DNA from: Hymenobacter ginkgonis
GTDB taxonomy: Bacteria > Bacteroidota > Bacteroidia > Cytophagales > Hymenobacteraceae
DNA: 64,000 nt
Direction of reading: 5' to 3'
Assembly: GCF_009755225.1 (NCBI RefSeq)
Contig: NZ_WQKZ01000001.1
Location: 372,001-436,000 of the forward strand
The translations under genes and the position numbers were made by a program. This document shows, in pieces, positions 50,733-58,695 of the stretch. Below the pieces are notes generated by a model. It was not told the DNA's origin. It did not search any database and saw only the letters and a list, made by a program, of their open reading frames with translations. Positions within the stretch are counted from its first letter, which is position 1; each line of letters begins with the position of its first letter.

Positions 50733-51842
50733 ATGTTGCTCAAACCTGCTTTTTTCCGGCCAGCGTTGGTGCTGGCTGCGCCCCTGGCGCTCGCCGCCTG
50801 CCAAGGCCCCGCCTCCCAGCAAACCACCGAATCGGCTACCCCCCCCGCCGCGGCCAAGGCCGACTCGGCCGGCCCTAAATACCTGGCCAAACCGTTGATT
50901 AGCAATATCTACACGGCCGACCCATCAGCGCACGTTTTCAACGGCAAAATCTACATCTATCCTTCGCACGACATCGAGGCGGGCATTGCGGAGAATGATA
51001 ATGGCGACCATTTTGCCATGCGCGACTACCACATTTTGTCGCTCGACAGCATTGGGGGCAAGGTAACCGACCACGGCGTGGCCCTCGACACCAAGGATAT
51101 TCCGTGGGCCGGCCGGCAACTGTGGGCGCCCGACGCGGCCTTCAAAAACGGCACATACTTCCTGTATTTCCCGGTGAAGGATAAAAAGGACGTGTTCCGC
51201 ATTGGGGTGGCTACGAGCACTTCGCCAAGTGGCCCGTTTAAAGCCGAGCCTACCCCCATCACGGGCAGCTATAGCATTGACCCGGCCGTGTTTAGCGACA
51301 CCAACGGGGCGGCCTACATGTACTTTGGTGGCTTGTGGGGCGGGCAATTGCAACGCTGGAAAACGGGCACCTACGACCCCACTGCGCCCGACAAAAAGCC
51401 CGATGGCCGCGAGCCCGCTGTGGGCGCCCGCGTGGCTAAACTCAGCGCCGACATGAAGCATTTCGACGGGCCGGTGAAAGAAATCACTATCCTCGATTCG
51501 CTCGGCAAGCCCGTGCTGGCCAGCGACAGCAAGCACCGCTTTTTTGAGGGCGGCTGGATGCACAAGTTTCAGGGCAAGTATTACTTCTCGTACTCGACCG
51601 GCGACACGCACCTGCTGGTGTACGCTGTGGGTACCTCGCCCACCGGCCCCTTCACCTACAAAGGCGTGCTAATGAAGCCAGTGCAGGGTTGGACTACCCA
51701 CCACTCCATCGTCGAGTTTAAGGGCAAGTGGTATATTTTCTACCACGATACGGAGCTGAGCGGCAAGACTTGGCTGCGCAACGTGAAAGTGACCGCGCTC
51801 ACCCACAACCCCGACGGTAGCATCGCCACGATTACGCCCTGA
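50733..51842 (+). CDS. GH43-family glycoside hydrolase (lipoprotein)
   Basis: A 369-residue five-bladed propeller enzyme acting on arabinose- or xylose-containing glycans, or related sugars. The start at 50733 gives a lipoprotein signal (LALAACQG). Catalytic-type residues are visible: the base Asp in YTADPSAHVF, the modulating Asp in SYSIDPAVFSD and the acid Glu in RFFEGGWMHK. The substrate cannot be named. Unlike most Bacteroidota polysaccharide loci there is no SusC/SusD pair beside it. Confidence 0.93.
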   Translation: MLLKPAFFRPALVLAAPLALAACQGPASQQTTESATPPAAAKADSAGPKYLAKPLISNIYTADPSAHVFNGKIYIYPSHDIEAGIAENDNGDHFAMRDYHILSLDSIGGKVTDHGVALDTKDIPWAGRQLWAPDAAFKNGTYFLYFPVKDKKDVFRIGVATSTSPSGPFKAEPTPITGSYSIDPAVFSDTNGAAYMYFGGLWGGQLQRWKTGTYDPTAPDKKPDGREPAVGARVAKLSADMKHFDGPVKEITILDSLGKPVLASDSKHRFFEGGWMHKFQGKYYFSYSTGDTHLLVYAVGTSPTGPFTYKGVLMKPVQGWTTHHSIVEFKGKWYIFYHDTELSGKTWLRNVKVTALTHNPDGSIATITP

Positions 51843-51870
51843 AGCGCGGCCCGCTAAAAGGCTAAAAAGT

Positions 51871-51927
51871 AAAGTTCGGCTAGTCGTTCCCTGTCTTGAT
51901 ATGGAGCGGTAGCCGGACTTTCTTTTT
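51871..51927. terminator. Hairpin terminator downstream of GH43
   Basis: AAAGTTCGGCTA pairs with TAGCCGGACTTT with one mismatch, followed by CTTTTT. The loop is long (27 bases), and the probable promoter of the BLUF gene begins just after it. Confidence 0.65.
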
Positions 51928-51937
51928 GCCTGATTTT

Positions 51938-51965
51938 TTGAAATAGCTACTACTGCGCATCTTTG
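51938..51965 (+). promoter_or_regulatory. Probable promoter of the BLUF gene
   Basis: TTG (51938-51940) and CATCTTTG (51958-51965) resemble the -33/-7 pair with one mismatch and a 17-base spacer. Start of transcription would be about 90 bases before the BLUF ATG. Confidence 0.4.
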
Positions 51966-52060
51966 CAAAAGCTAGTTTTTATAGTGTAGTAACTTATTCT
52001 TTCTAAGCTTTATCAAGTAGCATAAGCTAAAAAATTCCTGTTATAATCCTTTACTCATTC

Positions 52061-52504
52061 ATGCAAATTCAACAGCTGGTCTATCAAAGCCTGGCCACCG
52101 TGGCTATCACACCTGCCCAATTGCAACACTTGCTGCCTACCTGGCGAACCCGCAACCACGCTACTGGCCTAAGCGGCCTGCTGCTGTACGGGGAGCAGGG
52201 CGTTATTCAGGTGCTGGAGGGCAGCCCCGCAAGCGTGCACCAGATTTATCAGCGCATTCTGCGCGATGCGCGCCACTATAATGTACACACCCTGGCCGAT
52301 GGCTTGGTACCAGCGCGTGCCTTTGGGCAGTGGAGTATGGGCTTTGTGGAGCTGGGCGCCCCCGACCTAAGCCGGCTGGCGGGCTACGTTAGCCCGGCCC
52401 AGCCCGCCGGCCTGGTGCCCAGCCACCCCCAGGCGTGGCCCGAGCTGACGGCCTTGCTGCAAGAGTTTGGCGCCCGTGAGCAGTCTAGCCTGATAACAAG
52501 CTGA
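52061..52504 (+). CDS. BLUF-domain blue-light photoreceptor (canonical residues)
   Basis: A 147-residue single-domain flavin photoreceptor. BLUF proteins bind FAD and change hydrogen bonding after blue light. The residues needed for that are all present: Tyr8 (QLVYQS), Asn32 (RNHATGLSGLLLY) and Gln50 (VIQVLEGSP), with the Trp/Met pair in QWSMGFVE. After the domain there is only a short tail (about 110-147), so output must be through a partner. A second, degenerate BLUF is at 55940. Confidence 0.95.
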   Translation: MQIQQLVYQSLATVAITPAQLQHLLPTWRTRNHATGLSGLLLYGEQGVIQVLEGSPASVHQIYQRILRDARHYNVHTLADGLVPARAFGQWSMGFVELGAPDLSRLAGYVSPAQPAGLVPSHPQAWPELTALLQEFGAREQSSLITS

Positions 52505-52552
52505 TAGGCAAGTAATTTATTTGCTGTTTGCGCAGGCAGGGCAAGCCGAGCG

Positions 52553-53179
52553 CTAAGCAGTTGGGCCAGTACTCAGCACGGTATGGCTGCTGGCTAGTTG
52601 CGCGCCCTGCGCCCGCAGGTCGGCCCAGGCGGCGGCAATGCTGTCGGGGGCAATACCGCGGGTAGCGTCTTCGAGTACCGTCACGGCAAAGCCTTCTTGC
52701 AGCGCGTCTTTGGCGGTGAAGTACACGCAGTAGTCGGCCGCCAAGCCGGCCACGAATACGTGTGTGACGCCCCGGCCGCGCAGGTAGGCCGCCAGGCCCG
52801 TGCTGCGGCGGTGGCCATTATCGAAAAAGGCGCTGTAGCTGTCAATATCGGGGGCGATGCCCTTGCGGAAGATGGCCTCAACGCGGTTGAGGTTGAGCGC
52901 CGGGTGCAGCGCCGCGCCGGGCGAACCTTGCACGCAGTGGTCGGGCCAAAGGCGCTGGGGCAGGCCCTGCCACTCGATATCGGCAAAAACAGCTTGGCCG
53001 GGGTGGGTACTGGCAAAGCTGCGGTGCCCGGCGGGGTGCCAGTCTTGGGTGGCCACCACGAGGTCGAAATGCGGCTGCAAGTCGTTGAGCATTTGCAGAA
53101 TAGCATCACCTTCGGGCACGGCCAGCGCGCCGCCGGGTAAAAAATCTAACTGAACGTCAATCAGTAGCAAGGCAGTCAT
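52553..53179 (-). CDS. pncA: Nicotinamidase
   Basis: A 208-residue isochorismatase-fold amidase that converts nicotinamide to nicotinate in NAD salvage. The catalytic triad is visible as Asp in LLIDVQLDFLPGGALAVPEG, Lys in FRKGIAPDIDSYSAFFDN, and Cys in GLAADYCVYFTAKDA. Metal ligands are in TQDWHPAGHRSFAS (D-x-H...H). A TACTTTTG promoter element lies 25 bases before the ATG. Confidence 0.95.
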   Translation of the reverse strand: MTALLLIDVQLDFLPGGALAVPEGDAILQMLNDLQPHFDLVVATQDWHPAGHRSFASTHPGQAVFADIEWQGLPQRLWPDHCVQGSPGAALHPALNLNRVEAIFRKGIAPDIDSYSAFFDNGHRRSTGLAAYLRGRGVTHVFVAGLAADYCVYFTAKDALQEGFAVTVLEDATRGIAPDSIAAAWADLRAQGAQLASSHTVLSTGPTA

Positions 53180-53204
53180 CAGAAAAAAAGCAAGGGGTAG
53201 GGGG

Positions 53205-53212
53205 CAAAAGTA
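53205..53212 (-). promoter_or_regulatory. -7 promoter element of pncA
   Basis: TACTTTTG on the minus strand matches TAnnTTTG, 25 bases before the pncA ATG, giving a short normal leader. Confidence 0.55.
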
Positions 53213-53276
53213 GCGGCCCGGCCCGAAACCCCGCCCTACCCCCCGCGGTTACCGGGGGCATCGTTTTCCTGATTTT

Positions 53277-54023
53277 ATGAACCTTAGCAACAACACCATT
53301 CTCCTCACGGGCGGGGCCACCGGTATTGGCCTGGCCCTGGCCCAGCGCCTGCGCCAGGCGGGCAGCGAAGTTATCGTGTGTGGCCGCCGCGCCGACCGCC
53401 TGCGCGAAGCCCAGGACCAGGTGCCCGGCCTGCACGTGTACGCCTGCGACCTGGCCTTGGCTAACGACCGTGACGAGCTGGCCCGCCGGGTGCAGGCCGA
53501 TTTTCCGGCCCTCAACGTGCTGATTAATAACGCCGGCATTCAAAACCGGGTGCAACTTGCGCAGGCTGACACTAGCCCCGCAGGTTGGGAGCGGCAGCGC
53601 CAGGAAATCATCATCAACGTGGAGGCGCCCATTCACCTCACTACCCTGCTGCTGCCGCACTTGCAGCAGCAGCCCGGTGCGGCCATTGTCAACGTCACGT
53701 CGGGGCTGGCGTTTGCGCCGGCTGCTTTTGTCCCCATCTACAGCGCCACGAAAGCAGCCCTGCACTCGTTCACGCTTTCACTGCGGCACCAATTGGCGCC
53801 AACCGGGGTGCAAGTGCTGGAAATAGTGCCGCCCGCTGTCAATACCGACCTTGGCGGCCCTGGCCTGCACACGTTTGGTGTGCCCGTCGAGGCTTTTGCC
53901 GATGCGGTGCTAGCGCGCCTAGCCGCTGGCGAGCAAGAGGTTGGCTACGAGTCGTCAGAGCAAATTCGCTTGGTAGGCCGCGCAGAGCTGGATGCCCGGT
54001 TTAAGCAGATGAATAACCGGTAA
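53277..54023 (+). CDS. SDR-family oxidoreductase (DltE-like)
   Basis: A 248-residue classical short-chain dehydrogenase. The cofactor motif is LLTGGATGIGLALAQRL (TGxxxGIG), NINNAG-like INNAGIQ is present, and the catalytic Ser/Tyr/Lys are in VTSGLAFAP and YSATKAALHSF. The C-terminal half resembles DltE-type oxidoreductases. Substrate unknown. Divergent from pncA with about 97 bases between starts. Confidence 0.92.
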   Translation: MNLSNNTILLTGGATGIGLALAQRLRQAGSEVIVCGRRADRLREAQDQVPGLHVYACDLALANDRDELARRVQADFPALNVLINNAGIQNRVQLAQADTSPAGWERQRQEIIINVEAPIHLTTLLLPHLQQQPGAAIVNVTSGLAFAPAAFVPIYSATKAALHSFTLSLRHQLAPTGVQVLEIVPPAVNTDLGGPGLHTFGVPVEAFADAVLARLAAGEQEVGYESSEQIRLVGRAELDARFKQMNNR

Positions 54024-54045
54024 AAAACGAAACTGGTAGAAAAAA

Positions 54046-54130
54046 GCGGTCCGGCGGCGCTTGCCGAAGCATCTTGCTTGCCTCGTTAGATGAAGCGAGC
54101 AAGGTGCTTCGGCAAGCGCCGCCGGACCGC
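54046..54130. repeat. Long inverted repeat, family copy 5
   Basis: Arms begin GCGGTCCGGCGGCGCTTGCC and run through GAAGCATCTTGCTT; the right arm is almost its exact complement. The outer end differs from copies 1 and 2 (GGTCCGGC instead of GAACGTCC), but the GCTTGCCGAAGCATCT core is the same and a leftover GACGTTCTTTT follows at 54139-54149. It lies between the convergent SDR and malate:quinone oxidoreductase genes. Confidence 0.85.
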
Positions 54131-54188
54131 CTTTTTATGACGTTCTTTTCTTATGTAGCAAGCAGCTTTAGCAAGCTGCCCTACCCCC

Positions 54189-55691
54189 TCAGTCTAGCTT
54201 GAGCACCTCGGACGAGTGGGCGCGTACGCTGTTAGTCAGCGCGGCATTTTCGGCGAGGTGCTGGCCGAAGGAAGGCACTAGCTCGTGGTACACCGCCTGC
54301 CATTCGGGCGTGGCGGCTTGCTCGGGGAAGCAGCGCTGCGTGAGGTCGAGCATGATACTGACGGCGGTGCTGGCGCCGGGCGAGGCCCCAAGTAACGCCG
54401 CAATGGAGCCGTCGGCCGCGGTCACGACTTCGGTGCCAAATTCGAGTACACCGCCCTGCTTTTTGTCTTTCTTGATAACCTGCACACGTTGGCCGGCTAC
54501 TTCGAGCTGCCAGTCTTCGGGCCGGGCCTGGGGGCAGTATTCACGCAGGGCCGCAATGCGCTGCTCAGGCGTTTGAAGCACCTGGCCGATGAGGTATTTG
54601 GTGAGCGGAATGTTGCGCGCGCCGGCGTAGAGCAGCGGCCGGATGTTGCCTAATTCGATAGAGCGGAACAAGTCGGTATACGAGCCCTTCTTAAGGAACT
54701 TGGTACTAAAGCCCGCGTAGGGCCCGAATAGCAGCTCTTTGCGGCCGTTTATCTGGCGGGTGTCGAGGTGAGGCACCGACATGGGCGGCGAACCCACCGA
54801 CGCTTTGCCGTACACCTTGGCGTCGTGCTCGGCAATCACGGCCGGGTTCACGCACTTCAGCCATTGCCCGCTCACGGGGAAGCCACCAAAGCCCCGGGCC
54901 TCGGGAATACCCGATTTTTCGAGCAGCGTGAGCGAGCCGCCACCGGCCCCGATAAATACGAAACGGGTGTGCACTTTGCGGCTCTTGCCGGTGGCGCGGT
55001 CGCGGATTTTCACTCGCCACGAGCCATCTTCCTTGCGCTTGAAATCTTCAATTTCCTGGCCCAGTTCAAACGTGATGCCTGGCTGCTGGCGCAGGTGGTC
55101 AAAAAGCGCGCGCGTGAGGGCACCGAAGTTGACGTCGGTGCCGATGGCCATGCGCGTAGCCGCCACGGGCTGGTTGCGGTCGCGGCCATCCATCACCAGC
55201 GGAATCCATTTTTCTATCTCCTCGGGGTCGGTCGAAAACTCCATGCCCGCAAACAGCGGCGAGCCCAGCAGCGCGGCGTGGCGCTTGCGCAGGTACTCCA
55301 CATTGTCGGCGCCCCACACAAAGCTCATGTGCGGAATGCTGTGGATGAAAGCGCCCGGGTCGGGCAGCATGCCCTTGCTTACCAGGCTGGCCCAAAATTG
55401 CTTGCTCAACTCAAACTGCTCGGCAATCTTATCCGCCTTGCTGATTTCGATGCGGCCGTCGGGCAACTCGGGAGTATAATTAAGCTCGCAAAAAGCCGAG
55501 TGGCCGGTGCCAGCATTATTCCAGGCGTCGGAGCTTTCGGCGGCCACGGCGTCGAGGCGCTCGTAGATGCCGATGGTCAGACTGGGCGCTAATTGCTTGA
55601 GCAGTACTCCCAGCGTAGCACTCATAATGCCAGCCCCGATGAGCACCACATCGGTGTCAAGCGGCTTGGCGGAAGGGGTCGTAAGATTCAT
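54189..55691 (-). CDS. mqo: Malate:quinone oxidoreductase
   Basis: A 500-residue membrane-associated flavoenzyme that oxidises malate to oxaloacetate and passes electrons to quinone, in place of NAD-malate dehydrogenase. FAD binding is shown by DVVLIGAGIMSATLGVLLKQ, and family blocks include SDAWNNAGTGHSAFCELNYT, FIGAGGGSLTLLEKSGIPEA and LLGASPGASTAVSIMLDL. The start at 55691 (MNLTTPSAKPLDTDVV) was chosen because the 80-residue extension to 55931 crosses a perfect -7 element (TACCTTTG) that ends six bases before this ATG. Confidence 0.96.
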   Translation of the reverse strand: MNLTTPSAKPLDTDVVLIGAGIMSATLGVLLKQLAPSLTIGIYERLDAVAAESSDAWNNAGTGHSAFCELNYTPELPDGRIEISKADKIAEQFELSKQFWASLVSKGMLPDPGAFIHSIPHMSFVWGADNVEYLRKRHAALLGSPLFAGMEFSTDPEEIEKWIPLVMDGRDRNQPVAATRMAIGTDVNFGALTRALFDHLRQQPGITFELGQEIEDFKRKEDGSWRVKIRDRATGKSRKVHTRFVFIGAGGGSLTLLEKSGIPEARGFGGFPVSGQWLKCVNPAVIAEHDAKVYGKASVGSPPMSVPHLDTRQINGRKELLFGPYAGFSTKFLKKGSYTDLFRSIELGNIRPLLYAGARNIPLTKYLIGQVLQTPEQRIAALREYCPQARPEDWQLEVAGQRVQVIKKDKKQGGVLEFGTEVVTAADGSIAALLGASPGASTAVSIMLDLTQRCFPEQAATPEWQAVYHELVPSFGQHLAENAALTNSVRAHSSEVLKLD

Positions 55692-55697
55692 AGTGCG

Positions 55698-55705
55698 CAA
55701 AGGTA
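55698..55705 (-). promoter_or_regulatory. -7 promoter element of mqo
   Basis: TACCTTTG on the minus strand matches TAnnTTTG and ends six bases before the mqo ATG, so the transcript is probably leaderless. It has the same octamer and nearly the same spacing as hisS. Confidence 0.65.
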
Positions 55706-55939
55706 ATTGGGCTGGAATACGCGAAACAGCGCGCCAAGGCCGAAATAATACCCGCGCTAGTACCAACTGCCCGCCCAGCATGCCTAACTTCGCCGGGTAT
55801 CCTGGAGGGGTGGCCCATCTCTCGTTGCTGATTACCAGTAGGTGCCCAGTGATGTAAGCAGACGTGGCAATGCCTAGTAGAAAACCTCGTGTATCTGGCC
55901 CGCTGGTAACTGGCAGGTAAGCGTAATGCACTAACCAAG

Positions 55940-56350
55940 ATGAGTTACCATTGCATCGTTTTCGTGAGCACCGCCACCATCGAGTTTGGCGAAGCTGAGC
56001 TGCTCAAGCTGCTGACCCAGGCCTGGGCCTTGCACCAAGAGCACGGCATCACCGGAATGATGGCCTATAGCAACGGGCGCTTTTTGCAGGTGCTAGAAGG
56101 CAGCCAGGCCGCTGTGCAAAGTGTGTACAACAACATTGCCGCCGACCTACGCCACGGTAAGCTCGAAAAACTGGCCGATGGCCCCGTGCCCCACCGCGAA
56201 TTTGCCGAGTGGCACATGGGTTTTGCTACCCCCCCCGGCAGCCGTGTGCAGCTACCAGGCTTCCTGCCGCTGGTAAACCTGCCCGCCGCCGGCCAAATTC
56301 GCCAGCTGCTGCACGATTTTCTGGCCCTGAGCGAGGAGCCTGTGCGCTAG
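55940..56350 (+). CDS. Degenerate BLUF-domain protein
   Basis: A 136-residue protein that aligns without gaps to the BLUF at 52061 over the first 50 residues. The light-sensing Tyr8 is Phe8 here (CIVFVS) and the flavin-binding Asn32 is His32 (LHQEHGITGMMAY). Gln50 (FLQVLEGSQ), the Trp/Met pair (EWHMGF) and the overall fold are kept. In known BLUF proteins the Tyr is required for the normal photocycle, so this one is expected to be light-blind, altered, or repurposed as a partner. Its end overlaps the convergent RNA-ligase-like gene by four bases. Confidence 0.92.
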   Translation: MSYHCIVFVSTATIEFGEAELLKLLTQAWALHQEHGITGMMAYSNGRFLQVLEGSQAAVQSVYNNIAADLRHGKLEKLADGPVPHREFAEWHMGFATPPGSRVQLPGFLPLVNLPAAGQIRQLLHDFLALSEEPVR

Positions 56351-56892
56351 CCCGCCTGGCTGGCGGCAGCAGCCCCGCCAAAGGCCCACTTTTGCCGCAG
56401 TTCCCAGGGGCCGCCTCGGTAGGCCCACAGCGCCAGGCCAGTACCCTGCACCTCGAAGGGCCGGAAGCTAGCGGTTAGCTCGTCGAGCAGGCGCCGGGCC
56501 ACGGCGGGGTCCACCTTATTTTGCACCGTAATGTGGGGGCGCAGGCCCTGCTGGTCCTGCGGGCTTAGCCAGGCCTGCCAGTGCTGCTGCAAGCCCTTGT
56601 GCAGCGCGGGCAGGGTAGGGTTAGCAAGGGTGTACATGACGCCCCGACCCATGAATTTTAGGCCAGTCACGGCCAGCGGCAATGGCTCGGGCTGAGCCCC
56701 CGCTACCTCGGCCAGGTGCGCCGCAATAGCCTCGTATTCGGCGCCCGGCAGCGCATGAAACAGTGTGAGATGCGCACTCAGGTAATTAATTTTGGAGGGA
56801 AAATGCAGTCGGCGCTGCTCATCAAAAAACGCCTGGCTTGTCTCGTCCAGCGTGAGCGTGACAATGAGGGGGGTAGGGGAGGGGGTAAGCAT
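56347..56892 (-). CDS. 2'-5' RNA ligase / cyclic phosphodiesterase-like protein (2H family)
   Basis: A 181-residue protein of the 2H phosphoesterase fold. The two HxT/S motifs are HLTLFHALPG (about residue 41) and RPHITVQNKVD (about 119), spaced as in the family. Members act on cyclic phosphates or 2'-5' linked RNA; some have no known substrate. It is convergent with the BLUF-like gene, overlapping by four bases, and divergent from the radical SAM gene. Confidence 0.9.
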   Translation of the reverse strand: MLTPSPTPLIVTLTLDETSQAFFDEQRRLHFPSKINYLSAHLTLFHALPGAEYEAIAAHLAEVAGAQPEPLPLAVTGLKFMGRGVMYTLANPTLPALHKGLQQHWQAWLSPQDQQGLRPHITVQNKVDPAVARRLLDELTASFRPFEVQGTGLALWAYRGGPWELRQKWAFGGAAAASQAG

Positions 56893-57008
56893 TGGGTTTT
56901 AGTGAGGAAGCAAAAATATTTATATAAAATGCTGAAATTCAGCGCGAAAAACTAGGCGCAAAGCAGGTCGAAAATGACCTATTGCCGGGCGCTGGCTGTT
57001 TACTACTT

Positions 57009-58136
57009 ATGCAGACTGACCTCTTTTTGCCCGTTCTCAACGCCCCAGTTTCCGTAGCAGCGCCCGCGCCTAGCGATGCCGCTGCCCCACGTACGCACGG
57101 CGCCAAGCTGTGGCTGCCCAAGCGGGTGCTTTTCACGCCCGATGCGCTGCAGGAGGAGTACGGCCAGCAAATGCTGGCCCGCGCCACTGCCCTCAATCTT
57201 GAGGTGGAACTGTTAAAAAGCAACCGCCTTACCGGCCTGCGCGGCGACGACGAGCGCGCCACCTACCGCACGGCCAAAACCACGCTGGCCGTAGTAAACG
57301 CGCCCGCTGGCGCGCTGCGCCTCCAGCCTACCCCCCCTTCGGCCGATTACCAGCTCAACCTGGCCGAGGGGTGCCCCGCCCACTGCCAGTACTGCTACTT
57401 GGCGGGCAGCCTCAGCGGCCCGCCCGTGGTGCGTGCCTTCGCCAACCTGCCCAAGCTGCTGGCCAACACCCAGGTATATGAGCGCGCCGACCGCCCCGTA
57501 AGCTTCGAGGCCAGCTGCTACACCGATGTGCTGGGCATCGAGCACCTCACCGGTGCCCTGGCCGAAACCGTGCGCTACTTCGCGGGCCGCGAGGGGGGTA
57601 GGCTGCGCTTCGTCAGCAAGTACGACCACGTCGAGAGCCTGCTGGGCTTGCCGCACAACGGCCACACCCGCGCCCGCGCTTCGCTCAATGCCGAGCCGCT
57701 GGCCCGGCAGTTGGAAGGCGGTACGGCTAGCATCGAGGCCCGTATTCAGGCGCTGCGCAAGCTGGCGTTGCCGGTAGCGCAGGGCGGCGGGGGCTACCCC
57801 GTAGGCGTGCTGCTGGCGCCCATTATGCCCCTGCCCGACTGGCAGCAGCACTACGGCGAGTTGCTCGACCGCGTGCAAGCGGCTTTCGATTTTGACTGCG
57901 ACCTCACGGTGGAGTTTGTCACGCACCGCTTCACGCCCGGCTCGAAGGAAGTGCTGCTCGGCTGGTACCCCAACACCAGCCTCGACCTCGAAGAGAGCAC
58001 CCGCGCCGTGAAGCGCAACAAATTCGGTGGCCTCAAATACGTGTACGACCTGCCTACCATGAAGGAGCTGAAAGCGTGGTTCTACACCGAGTGGCAGCGC
58101 CGCTTCCCCCACGCGCCCGTGCAATACTGGACGTAG
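57009..58136 (+). CDS. Spore photoproduct lyase (SPL) family radical SAM protein
   Basis: A 375-residue radical S-adenosylmethionine enzyme. The iron-sulfur cluster motif is CPAHCQYCYLAGS (CxxxCxxC). SPL family features are the N-terminal KRVLFTPDALQE, FEASCYTDVLGIEHLTGAL, LRFVSKYDHVESLL, PLPDWQQHYGELLD and the C-terminal YPNTSLDLEES...FGGLKYVYD. In Bacillus the enzyme repairs the thymine dimer of spores; this organism has no sporulation genes in view, so it may repair another DNA lesion or act on another substrate. The start at 57009 (MQTDLFLPVL) was preferred to an upstream Met at 56982. Confidence 0.92.
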   Translation: MQTDLFLPVLNAPVSVAAPAPSDAAAPRTHGAKLWLPKRVLFTPDALQEEYGQQMLARATALNLEVELLKSNRLTGLRGDDERATYRTAKTTLAVVNAPAGALRLQPTPPSADYQLNLAEGCPAHCQYCYLAGSLSGPPVVRAFANLPKLLANTQVYERADRPVSFEASCYTDVLGIEHLTGALAETVRYFAGREGGRLRFVSKYDHVESLLGLPHNGHTRARASLNAEPLARQLEGGTASIEARIQALRKLALPVAQGGGGYPVGVLLAPIMPLPDWQQHYGELLDRVQAAFDFDCDLTVEFVTHRFTPGSKEVLLGWYPNTSLDLEESTRAVKRNKFGGLKYVYDLPTMKELKAWFYTEWQRRFPHAPVQYWT

Positions 58137-58173
58137 TAACTAGCTTCGCACCCCACGCGAAGCAAGAATAACG

Positions 58174-58677
58174 ATGACCGCCAGCGAGTTTTGGGACCAG
58201 CAGGATTTCAGCTACTTGGTAACGTACTCCTTCAATCGGGGTCCGAAACGTACGGAGTTGATTCAACAAACGAAACGAGAGCTACAAATTGCGCGCTTTA
58301 TGCGCAGGCCAAAGTTGCTGCAGCGGTTACAAAGCCTAGAGGCTGCGAACTCAACTTTAATAGAAGAAGGAGCAGTCTTTCATAGCACCGCTACAGTAAT
58401 AGCTCAGATTAATAGCAGTTCTATTGAGGCTCAGCAAGTAAAAACTATATTTCGGAACTCGGCAGCGCAGCAGTTTTATGCAGGGTGTATTCCAATTTAT
58501 CGCGATGCACTAGTTTTCTACAGCGAACAGGGAGAAATGCTCGGTGTTCTCAATATCTGTTTTGAGTGCTTCTACATGAAAACTGACGTTGGACTGTACC
58601 TAGAAGCCGATGTGAACACTTACCAAGCGTTGCGTGGATTTTTGACACAATTGGGTCACCCAATAGAGGACCAGTAA
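58174..58677 (+). CDS. Hypothetical protein of low GC content
   Basis: A 167-residue protein with no signal peptide or membrane helix. The first half is helical and basic (SYLVTYSFNRGPKRTELIQQ; TKRELQIARFMRRPKLLQR), and the second half has strands (GCIPIYRDALVFYSEQGEML; GVLNICFECFYMKTDVG). No family recognised. Hand counts of two 60-base lines inside it give 27 and 25 G+C (about 43 percent), much lower than the flanking genes, which points to recent acquisition. It is 38 bases after the SPL gene and 19 bases before the hydrolase gene. Confidence 0.75.
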   Translation: MTASEFWDQQDFSYLVTYSFNRGPKRTELIQQTKRELQIARFMRRPKLLQRLQSLEAANSTLIEEGAVFHSTATVIAQINSSSIEAQQVKTIFRNSAAQQFYAGCIPIYRDALVFYSEQGEMLGVLNICFECFYMKTDVGLYLEADVNTYQALRGFLTQLGHPIEDQ

Positions 58678-58695
58678 GCTAGCCACGCCTCACTA

